Of a stretch of 64,000 bases of DNA, positions 57,172 to 64,000 are shown in pieces; the stretch's first letter is position 1, and every line of letters begins with the position of its first letter. Source of the DNA: Desulfurivibrionaceae bacterium (GTDB lineage: Bacteria; Desulfobacterota; Desulfobulbia; Desulfobulbales; VMSU01); contig JAQYVV010000002.1 in assembly GCA_030145275.1 (NCBI GenBank), positions 239,750 through 303,749 of the forward strand, in the 5' to 3' direction. The notes under the pieces are model-generated. The model did no database searches and was not told the origin of the DNA. It saw only the letters and a program-made list of their open reading frames with translations. The translations under genes and the position numbers were made by a program.

Positions 57172-57999
57172 TTGACCGCCACCATTCACTTTCAGTCAGT
57201 CGACAAGCCAAACTGGTTGGTATAAGTCGAGGCAGTGTGTAAGTGTGTATTATAAGCCAAAACCTGTTTCAGCTGAGGCTCTGACGCTCATGCACCACAT
57301 AGACAGATTGCACCTGGAACACCCATTCATGGGTTCTCGCATGCTACGTGACCAGCTCAACCGAGCAGGTGTCGATGTGGGCCGTAAGCATGTCGGTACA
57401 CTGATGAAGCGCATGGGCATTGAGGCACTTTATAGGAAACCGAACACTAGCAAGAAGAGCCCCAGTAATAAAATATACCCCTATCTCCTGCGGGGGCTGG
57501 TTATTAACCGGGCCAACCAGGTATGGGCATTGGACACGACCTACATTCCAATGTCTAAAGGGTTCGTTTATCTCACTGCTGTAGTGGATTGGGCCAGCCG
57601 TAAGGTGTTGGCTGCAAAAGTTGCAATCACTCTTGAGTCTTGCCATGCAGTAGATGTGTTACAAAAAGCATTCAATCTTCATGGTAGACCGGAGATAGTG
57701 AACACTGACCAAGGTAGCCAATTTACTGCACAAGAGTTCGTGGAGTGCGTCAAGGATGCAAGCTCAGCATGGACGGACGTGGTGCTTGGAGAGATAATGT
57801 ATTTGTAGAACGTCTGTGGAAATCAGTGAAATATGAGCGGGTATATCTATACGCTTATGACTCAGTCACTGAGGCCAGAATTTCCATTATGCAGTACTTT
57901 GATTGGTACAACCGATCCAGGCCTCATTCAAGACTGGCAAAGAGAACACCTGATGAAGCGTATGCCGAGATGTTGCCGCCGATTAAACGGGCAGCGTAA
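57156..57999 (+). pseudogene. IS3-family transposase OrfB, broken twice
   Basis: The integrase-core (rve) DDE transposase is recognisable: HPFMGSRMLRDQLNRAGVDVG, NQVWALDTTYIPM (first D), VNTDQGSQF (second D) and VFVERLWKSVKYERVYL (E). An 8-bp tandem duplication of AGTGTGTA near 57234-57249 shifts the frame between SRGSV and YYKPKPV. A second shift near 57755 splits FVECVKDA from KLSMDGRGAWRDN, best explained by a deletion of a few bases. No active transposase can be made from this copy. Confidence 0.85.
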
Positions 58000-58020
58000 A
58001 TAAGCAGAGAGTCCACTTAA

Positions 58021-58328
58021 GAAACGCTTAATTTTGTTCAAACGAATGGGACCACTTCTTTAATATCCCGCCCAGGAGCGATATATTGCCAGTATATTGG
58101 TAAATAGGTTGCTAATTCGCTTCATATCAATTTTATTTAAATTTTGAAATGGTGGTGGTTAACCGCTAAAAAGCAGCCTACTAATTGTTAGATTTTCGAG
58201 GCACCAATTATACCAAAAATAAAATTTGACCTACGTATTATATCTTTATACCAATATAAAGATCTGAACTTACCAAAGGATCACCTTCAATTTAGATGTA
58301 CAAATAAAAATTAACAGGAAAGCTAGAT
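58021..58328. other. 308-bp AT-rich intergenic region
   Basis: Between the IS3 right end and the first exported-protein gene. No convincing gene or RNA. GTTAGAT at 58187 resembles half of an attC core, but no matching arm stands at the right distance. The promoter of the following genes is presumably in the last 150 bases; no clear consensus was seen. Confidence 0.4.
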
Positions 58329-59504
58329 ATGAAAAAAATCTTAGGAATAATACTTTGTATTTTCACATTTGCAGTATCAGCACACGGGGAAGTATTCACA
58401 AAAGAGAAAAAAATTATCAAATATAATTTAACTCTTGAAAAACCAGTCAATGTGCGACTTACTTTTAAGTTTCCTGCTTCAGAAAAAGCAACCTCTTCGT
58501 CATCATGGCCTTATGTATTGATATATGATGAACAGGGTGGTGGACGTTTATATGGTGAAAAAGACAACACTGTTGGTTATCAATTTTTGAAATATCGTTT
58601 AGACCCAAATACGCAAGAGGCCATAACAGTTAATGCTCCATTAAAAGCTGGAAATTATAAAATATATCTATCAGGGAACTATTACCTAAATAAACCTTTC
58701 GAAGTTTCTTTAACTAAAGTTACTGGTAATTTTGAACAGGAGCCAAACAATGACAAAGATTCGGCAACACAAATGACCGAAAAATCTTTTCATTATGCTT
58801 ATGCAGGAGTTCGAGATGGCGGCAAGGATCGAGATTTCTTTCAAATTACAATGAAAGAAGATGGAATATTAGATTTGGTTTTTAAACCAACCACCGTTGA
58901 AAGTTGTTATGGTGGATATGAAGTTACTCTTACCGGTGGTGTAGCAATACCAGAACGTAGTGGTTCTACAAATGACATATTGATGCGTGGTGAAACAACT
59001 TTTGATGAATTTAGAAGAACTATTGGTTTAAAAAAAGGTGAATATTTCGTTAAAGTTTACCCTAATGCTGATTGTCTTAAAAACAAAGAGTACAGTCTTG
59101 CATATTTAGCAGCACCTACGCAATATACTGAAACAGAGCCAAATCATGACAATAATTTCACATCACCAATAACTGTTGATGGACAGCAATACAAAGGAAG
59201 AATTCAGAAAAGATACGGTAACGGTCAAGATAGAGATTATTTTTCTTTTGAAATATCAGAAAGACAGGATGTTACTCTTCAATTCAAAGCACCAAACCGA
59301 GAAGATGAATATTCTGTTAAGATATACGATTCTAAAGATAAAAGAGTTCGTTATTCTAGAAAAAAAAACAGACCTATAACATTGGCTAAAGGGAAATACC
59401 GTATCGAGATATCAGCAATACACTACAGCAATGTAAAAGAAGATTTCAAAGAATATTCACTTGCTATTGTACCTAGCGAAAACGGTACAAATTTTAAATT
59501 TTAA
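58329..59504 (+). CDS. Exported protein with PPC-like beta domains
   Basis: A 391-residue protein with a signal peptide (MKKILGIILCIFTFAVSAHG, cleavage near 20). Two regions begin with the pre-peptidase C-terminal (PPC) hallmark ExEPNxD: EQEPNNDKDSATQM (about 139) and TETEPNHDNNFTSPI (about 266), each followed by RDxDFF or DRDYFSF and a closing beta strand with KGxYxxxV/I. A divergent first copy may occupy residues 25-130. PPC domains are carbohydrate- or protein-binding beta sandwiches. No enzyme domain is attached. AGGAAAG precedes the ATG. Confidence 0.8.
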   Translation: MKKILGIILCIFTFAVSAHGEVFTKEKKIIKYNLTLEKPVNVRLTFKFPASEKATSSSSWPYVLIYDEQGGGRLYGEKDNTVGYQFLKYRLDPNTQEAITVNAPLKAGNYKIYLSGNYYLNKPFEVSLTKVTGNFEQEPNNDKDSATQMTEKSFHYAYAGVRDGGKDRDFFQITMKEDGILDLVFKPTTVESCYGGYEVTLTGGVAIPERSGSTNDILMRGETTFDEFRRTIGLKKGEYFVKVYPNADCLKNKEYSLAYLAAPTQYTETEPNHDNNFTSPITVDGQQYKGRIQKRYGNGQDRDYFSFEISERQDVTLQFKAPNREDEYSVKIYDSKDKRVRYSRKKNRPITLAKGKYRIEISAIHYSNVKEDFKEYSLAIVPSENGTNFKF

Positions 59505-59580
59505 CATCTATTCAAATCATTCCATCATAGGTAAAAGATGATTCCTCACAAACAATGCAGTTCTTTAAGAAGTAAATAAT

Positions 59581-60822
59581 ATGCTTATGTTTTCACAACA
59601 AAAATTCTGTCACTGTATTTTAATTTCGTTTCTCATAATTTCCTTTGCTTCAGCATCAGATTGTAAGGCAGGGAAACGTAAGTCTGCTTCTAATTCACTA
59701 GAAAATATTACTAAGGCAGCAAAACATGTAGAACAAGATCTTGAAGAACTGAAATCTGTAACAGACTCTATTGCTGAGACAGGGTCCTTTATTACCTCAG
59801 ATTTTTGGAAAACTACACCGCGCTGGTATAGAACAAAAGAGGGCAACGGAATCACTACAAAATACCCGTTTGACTCTTATGGCTACTTTCAAGATCTTCC
59901 TAAAAACCTTTATCAGAGAAAAATTCGCAATGTTGCACTATCTCCCAAAAAAATTGGCAATACAGGGAGTGAACCGCAAGACTGGAAGGAGTCATTTAAC
60001 CTTGACTTTAGTGAATTTTTTTCCAGACGTGGTCATTATGGCAATAAACGTTCCTTAATAATCTATTTCAAGGAACAGGGCTTACCAGAAAATCAACTTG
60101 AACCAGCTTTCAACTTTTATACTACCCATTTTTTCGCAATCACGCCGATTTTAACAGAGGGTATCGTAAATAAATTTGATGCCCTTTATGAAAACAATGT
60201 ATTAATCGGTGTAGAGCAAATCTGGAAAGGTAAAAAGCAAATTTCTTCATTATTCGGGGAGCACATAAATGTCCCCACAGAACATAAAAAAATCGTTGAC
60301 AACTCTGTACAGATGTTGAGTGTCGAAAATTGGCCCAACATGGTGGGCTGTAGAGATCGTAATGGAGAGTTGCTTACTTCAACTGAATGCTTTCTTGAGA
60401 AAAACGGCATAATGAAGTTGGACGTTCAGGTGGTGAGTTATACATTCCAAGTTGCTAAAGACAATGATGCAACTGTTCGGAAAAGCCAATTAATTGATTT
60501 AGGCTATATCCTGGATGAAACTGTGCAGTCAGGGAAAGCAGTGACTTCCAACCGTGGAAAAATGAACATTTATCAAGACGCAAATATTCCAGGATCATAT
60601 CGAGGACGTTTTGAAATTAATTTAAAATCAGGTAATGGCGTATGGCGTATACCTATATGGGAAGCAAGAGATGACATGAAAAAGATAAGCAGCAAATTAT
60701 ACGGCCACCAGAAAGAACTAAATAAGCAAATTAAAAAATATTTGGATGCGGCCTTGTCAGAGGCTGTGCGAAAATTTGGAACCCAAAACATCGGTATGGA
60801 TAATGACCAATCAGCTTTCTAA
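59581..60822 (+). CDS. Exported protein of unknown function
   Basis: A 413-residue protein with an N-terminal signal sequence (CHCILISFLIISFASASDC; the cysteine after ASASD could also make it a lipoprotein candidate). A short coiled coil (about 40-60) is followed by a mixed alpha/beta body; the last 40 residues are helical and charged. I recognise no family. It lies 76 nt after the PPC gene and overlaps the next by 20 nt, so all three are probably co-transcribed. Confidence 0.75.
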   Translation: MLMFSQQKFCHCILISFLIISFASASDCKAGKRKSASNSLENITKAAKHVEQDLEELKSVTDSIAETGSFITSDFWKTTPRWYRTKEGNGITTKYPFDSYGYFQDLPKNLYQRKIRNVALSPKKIGNTGSEPQDWKESFNLDFSEFFSRRGHYGNKRSLIIYFKEQGLPENQLEPAFNFYTTHFFAITPILTEGIVNKFDALYENNVLIGVEQIWKGKKQISSLFGEHINVPTEHKKIVDNSVQMLSVENWPNMVGCRDRNGELLTSTECFLEKNGIMKLDVQVVSYTFQVAKDNDATVRKSQLIDLGYILDETVQSGKAVTSNRGKMNIYQDANIPGSYRGRFEINLKSGNGVWRIPIWEARDDMKKISSKLYGHQKELNKQIKKYLDAALSEAVRKFGTQNIGMDNDQSAF

Positions 60823-63448
60823 ACATTTTCCTGTAATATTAACGCTATTAATATTGCTCTACATAATCACAGCAACCAGTTATGCTGCCACAAATACAAT
60901 AGACTCCGAAAGCAATCTCCTGCCAGGAACCTACAAACTATCGTTAATAGTTTTTGATCCAGACGAAAGATACCCTGCAGAACTGCGCTTCAAACTAAAC
61001 GATAAAGGTCAAGTGGTAACAGGAACAGCAAATTACCCAACGTATAATTGTTCCGCCGTAATAAAAAAGGCTACTGCTAGCAATAATGGCGTCTCCTTTA
61101 CTGAAGAAATAACTGTTGGGCAAGACGATTGTTCATCAATGTCTTACAGCATTACTGTCAACCCTAGTTATTTATTTAAACCAAATAGTCATGGATATAT
61201 CAAAGTTGTTGTTCTTGATGACAATAAACTAATCAGAACCGATCAAAAAAGGTACAATTACACACCAACAAAATATTCATCTTTCAGAGTAAAATATAAA
61301 ATAAATGGTTGGGATGACATCTCATCTTCTCAAAACATAGCGTGTTTGAACAAATATATCTCTTTGCGCAATAAGACAGCTCGTGGGAAAAAAGCTCATG
61401 ATATTCTTTATTCTGTTGTACGAAAAAAGAATATCAACGACACCTATTATTCCTTCATCAAAAGATATCCGAACTCATCTCATGTACCAAATGCCGTAGA
61501 GCAAATGTACATTAATGCTCGTCAGAGTAATCGTCTTTTTTCTCTATTCAAACAACTTAAGCCTATCCTGAATAATAAGAAGTCCATACAGAATACATAC
61601 ACTTTGGTTAAACAGGAAAAAGATCTTAAACTACTGGATGAGTTTCATCGGCAATTTTCAGGTCATGGTGTTATCGCCTTATCTGATTATACACAGGAAA
61701 AAGCGAAACTGTTTAGATTGTCAAACAAAACCTCTGACTATATAGCTGCGTACCTATTAGAAAAAAAAGGAGAAGATCTTGTTGCGGCTCTCGCTCTATC
61801 TGAAGGATTAGAGGAGATAGACGAGGTTCGTAATAATATTAACACTTCAGGCTACTACTCATCGTATGAATCTAATACCTTTGCCAAAGCCTATCGTTCG
61901 CTAAACACTTTCCCCGGCTATATGCGAGCCTACATGCTTTTAGGGAAGCAAGCAGATTTACAAAAAGCTGTTAGTTTAGTTGTCAAAACAAAAACTAAAT
62001 CTTTACCTTCATATAATTTATTTCACGGGCATGGCTTTGCTTCTGCCAATCAAGAACGTGCTGCTGTTACGTTTTTTAAAATTGCCCAAACTATTGACAC
62101 AACTCAAAGTTACTATGCCTTTATAGATACTTACCCAAATAGCCCACAAGTAAACAAAGCAGTAGCTGAAATTTTCAACTTTGTACAACAACAAAATAAT
62201 GAAAAAACTTATTTGACTTTTATTCAAGCATTTCCAAAATCTGCCCAAGCACATGAGGCAAGAAATAATATTCTTAAATTTGCAAAAAAGAGTGGAGATA
62301 TAAATGCTTATAGAGATGTTATAAGAAAATTCCCAGACTCAATAGTGGCAAAAGAGGCAATAGCAGCTATATTTAGATTAGTCAGCAAGAAGAATACTAT
62401 TGTTGCGTACGAGGGCTTTCTCGCCGAATACCCAAGGTCTTCTGAAGCCTCAAACGCCGTGACAGCTATTTTCAAACTAACATGTAAACAAGATACAAAT
62501 GAAGCGTATAATACTTTTATTGCACAATATCCAAATTCTCACTTAGTTACACAAGCAATCTCACAAAAACTTGCTCTTATAGTAAAGGCTCACAAGTATA
62601 ATATTGTAAAGAACAAACAAGCTAAGATAGAAGAATATAAATCCTTCATTGCCAACCATCCTCACTCGCCATCAGTTTCTGGTGCAATAGCCGCTATATT
62701 CAACATTAGAACAAAGCAAAACGAGATCTCTGACTTTTTGGCTTTTCTTAAGAATTACCCTAAGTCACCAGAAGCTACAAAAGCAATTTCAAGTATTTAC
62801 AAGTTGGTAGATAAGAAACGCAATATAGCTGGGTATGACTGGTTTATGAACAAGTTTCCTTATTCACCAGAGGCCAAACAGGCTCTCCTTTCTATGCATA
62901 ATGTAGCATATGAAATGGCAGCTGATATTGACACAGTAACAGCATATAACGACTTTATAATAGCGTTCCCACTAGCCAAAGAAGTAGAAGAAGCAAATAA
63001 ACGAGCCTATAAAATCGAAAAAGGCTCATTTACTGGAACATTTAAAGATGAAGAGAAACAAGCAAAATCATTATTAACACTTTCAAAAAGAATTATAACG
63101 AAAGGGAGTAAACTTTCAAGCGATGATAATATTGGTTACTTTTTAGTGGCAAACCGAATGAACGATCTACTGAGTGAGGAATTTCTCGGAACAGAGGCTG
63201 CCTTGAGATATGAAGAAAGTAATGAGAGGCAAAGATTTCAAAATAAATTTATGGGAAAATTGGACAAATTAAACAGAAATCTTGCTAGTATTAACTCGAA
63301 CACTTCTAATTTGTCCAGAATGTTGCAAAGCCAAAGCCAAATGATGAATAATCATTTTGAAAAAGCTGCTCAAGATAGAGATATGCAAAACCAAATAACC
63401 CAACAACACCGGATATGGGAGCGAACTGGCGATAAGTATTTCTATTAG
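60803..63448 (+). CDS. Exported protein with about ten 33-34-residue helical repeats
   Basis: About 881 residues from the ATG at 60803, chosen because it opens directly into a signal peptide (SKHFPVILTLLILLYIITAT, ending SYA); the frame is open 57 nt further up. Residues about 25-150 form a beta domain. From about residue 436 there are roughly ten tandem repeats of the form YxxFIxxYPxSPxxxxAIxxIFxLVxKKxT (for example YYAFIDTYPNSPQVNKAV and YKSFIANHPHSPSVSGAI), a TPR/SEL-like solenoid. An earlier single unit lies near 225. The C-terminus is a coiled coil (about 815-870). It is probably a periplasmic or surface scaffold; function unknown. Confidence 0.75.
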   Translation: MTNQLSKHFPVILTLLILLYIITATSYAATNTIDSESNLLPGTYKLSLIVFDPDERYPAELRFKLNDKGQVVTGTANYPTYNCSAVIKKATASNNGVSFTEEITVGQDDCSSMSYSITVNPSYLFKPNSHGYIKVVVLDDNKLIRTDQKRYNYTPTKYSSFRVKYKINGWDDISSSQNIACLNKYISLRNKTARGKKAHDILYSVVRKKNINDTYYSFIKRYPNSSHVPNAVEQMYINARQSNRLFSLFKQLKPILNNKKSIQNTYTLVKQEKDLKLLDEFHRQFSGHGVIALSDYTQEKAKLFRLSNKTSDYIAAYLLEKKGEDLVAALALSEGLEEIDEVRNNINTSGYYSSYESNTFAKAYRSLNTFPGYMRAYMLLGKQADLQKAVSLVVKTKTKSLPSYNLFHGHGFASANQERAAVTFFKIAQTIDTTQSYYAFIDTYPNSPQVNKAVAEIFNFVQQQNNEKTYLTFIQAFPKSAQAHEARNNILKFAKKSGDINAYRDVIRKFPDSIVAKEAIAAIFRLVSKKNTIVAYEGFLAEYPRSSEASNAVTAIFKLTCKQDTNEAYNTFIAQYPNSHLVTQAISQKLALIVKAHKYNIVKNKQAKIEEYKSFIANHPHSPSVSGAIAAIFNIRTKQNEISDFLAFLKNYPKSPEATKAISSIYKLVDKKRNIAGYDWFMNKFPYSPEAKQALLSMHNVAYEMAADIDTVTAYNDFIIAFPLAKEVEEANKRAYKIEKGSFTGTFKDEEKQAKSLLTLSKRIITKGSKLSSDDNIGYFLVANRMNDLLSEEFLGTEAALRYEESNERQRFQNKFMGKLDKLNRNLASINSNTSNLSRMLQSQSQMMNNHFEKAAQDRDMQNQITQQHRIWERTGDKYFY

Positions 63449-63532
63449 CAATTTTTCACTCTAGAACAATCACCATTTATACTTTTGTATTGTCATCGAT
63501 TCCAGCCTTGTCAAACATGTGTACATGTCCAA

Positions 63533-63658
63533 ATCTAACAATACGTTCAACGCCGACCCGCGAGAACGTGCGTTTTTTCGGTGGTTTACCAAACGCTGCA
63601 CTGCGCTAGAAGTTGATTGCCAAACGGGTTGGCGGGCGGGTTAACTTTGGCGTTACCT
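63533..63658 (+). repeat. attC-like integron recombination site
   Basis: The left core ATCTAAC (63533-63539) fits RYYYAAC and the right core is GTTACCT (63652-63658). Between them TTCAACGCC on the left faces GGCGGGTTAA on the right; paired, the left strand carries one extra C (TTCAAC against TTAAC), like the extrahelical base of attC sites. About 126 bp, within the normal 57-141 range. No integron integrase is in the window and no second attC was found upstream. Confidence 0.55.
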
Positions 63659-63858
63659 CTTTTTCATCTCCTGAAAGTCAAACTATTATCTGTGTATACG
63701 TAACAAATCCTGTTTTTTCTTTTTAAATCAATTTGTTATGTTTAGTATATTATTGTTATGTTTGTCCTGTCCGTCAAGTTTTTTTTCTTTCTTCATTAAC
63801 ATCACCGCACTTCATTTTGCCTGGTAACAAGCGGAGTCAAGAGGTAGTTGCGAGAATG

Positions 63859-64000
63859 TGTCAAACAGCGTTTAAAATTGACCCCCAAACAGCGTCCAAT
63901 TTTGACCCCCCATTTACAAAAAAATATTCATCCGAATTTACCCAAATGGCACTCAAGTGAGCAGAGATTTTTTGCTGCGAGAATGGGCCATTCAATATGC
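63859..64000 (+). mobile_element. Probable left end of an IS21-family element (continues beyond window)
   Basis: Two tandem 24-bp units (63863-63886 and 63887-63910) share AAACAGCGT and end in TTGACCCCC, agreeing at 20 of 24 positions. TGTC stands just before the first. Multiple terminal repeats containing AAATTGACCC are typical of IS21 ends, where IstA binds. The transposase genes would lie past 64000. The 75-residue frame across this region (63733-63960) is not gene-like. Confidence 0.45.

Larger units (their letters stand above)
56809..58020 (+). mobile_element. IS3-family insertion sequence, decayed
   Basis: The left end starts TTAAGTGGATAATCTGCT and the right end, inverted, reads TTAAGTGGACTCTCTGCT: 15 of 18 positions match. 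Inside are orfA and a broken orfB of the IS3 family. Length about 1.21 kb, normal for the family. I could not make out a clear target duplication. It interrupts the integrase pseudogene. Confidence 0.8.

Noticed and set aside
58080..58140. Minus-strand MKRISNLFTNIL resembling the start of a reverse transcriptase or intron maturase
   Set aside because: The frame stops after about 20 residues and nothing of an RT domain follows on either strand, so the likeness is too short to use.
58140..58200. A possible second attC around GGTTAACC and GTTAGAT
   Set aside because: The two elements are not at attC spacing and no complementary left half was found.
63733..63960. A 75-residue frame near the right edge
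   Set aside because: It runs through the tandem 24-bp terminal repeats, has no ribosome-binding site and no coding character.

Overview
The window is a bacterial chromosome segment, most likely from a Desulfobacterota (delta-proteobacterial) sulfate reducer or relative, possibly Desulfobulbales. The evidence is gene order and protein style: the mreB-mreC-mreD-mrdA-rodA shape operon, the thrS-infC-rpmI-rplT-pheS-pheT-ihfA-merR translation operon ending in tRNA-Pro, and a gap-rimI-pgk-tpiA-secG run. The taxonomic call is an inference from gene content, with no rRNA to anchor it.

Bases 1-24233 are ordinary core genome: the tail of a DUF368 membrane protein, the cell-shape operon (minus strand), the translation operon (minus), dnaX-ybaB-recR preceded by tRNA-Ser and the 4.5S SRP RNA (minus), then rmuC and the glycolysis/secretion run (plus) ending at tRNA-Leu(GAG). 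Two long palindromic intergenic repeats of one family lie in this part. infC starts at AUU behind a perfect Shine-Dalgarno, the classical IF3 autoregulation arrangement.

Bases 24220-56012 read as an integrated mobilizable element inserted in the 3' end of tRNA-Leu. It carries a P4-type integrase next to the tRNA, a near-copy of the tRNA end at the far side, and an exact 28-bp repeat just inside each end. Its modules are: integrase; an AlpA-like regulator with a MobQ-type relaxase and a VirD4-like coupling protein but no secretion channel; a recombination module on the minus strand (annealing protein, Cas4/AddB-like nuclease, DUF932 protein and two small proteins); a large defence stack on the plus strand; a dead IS1595 transposase; and two tandem GTPases.

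The defence stack is the main interest. A sigma54 activator with an RtcR-type CARF sensor domain (33520-35034) is followed at once by a near-consensus -24/-12 promoter (35037-35053). Downstream, in one direction and with small gaps or overlaps, lie a type I restriction-modification system (hsdR with a DUF4145-like front end, hsdM, hsdS), a complete qatABCD anti-phage operon, and an overlapping gene pair that I do not recognise as a named system: a HEPN-SNF2 helicase and a sacsin-like GHKL ATPase with a C-terminal zinc finger. The layout suggests that about 17.7 kb of stacked defence genes could be switched on together by a nucleotide- or RNA-damage-sensing sigma54 activator.

Bases 56013-64000 are a second accessory zone: an integrase cut by a decayed IS3-family element, three exported-protein genes (PPC-like domains; an unknown secreted protein; a protein with about ten 33-34-residue helical repeats), an attC-like integron site, and what looks like the end of an IS21-family element running off the window.
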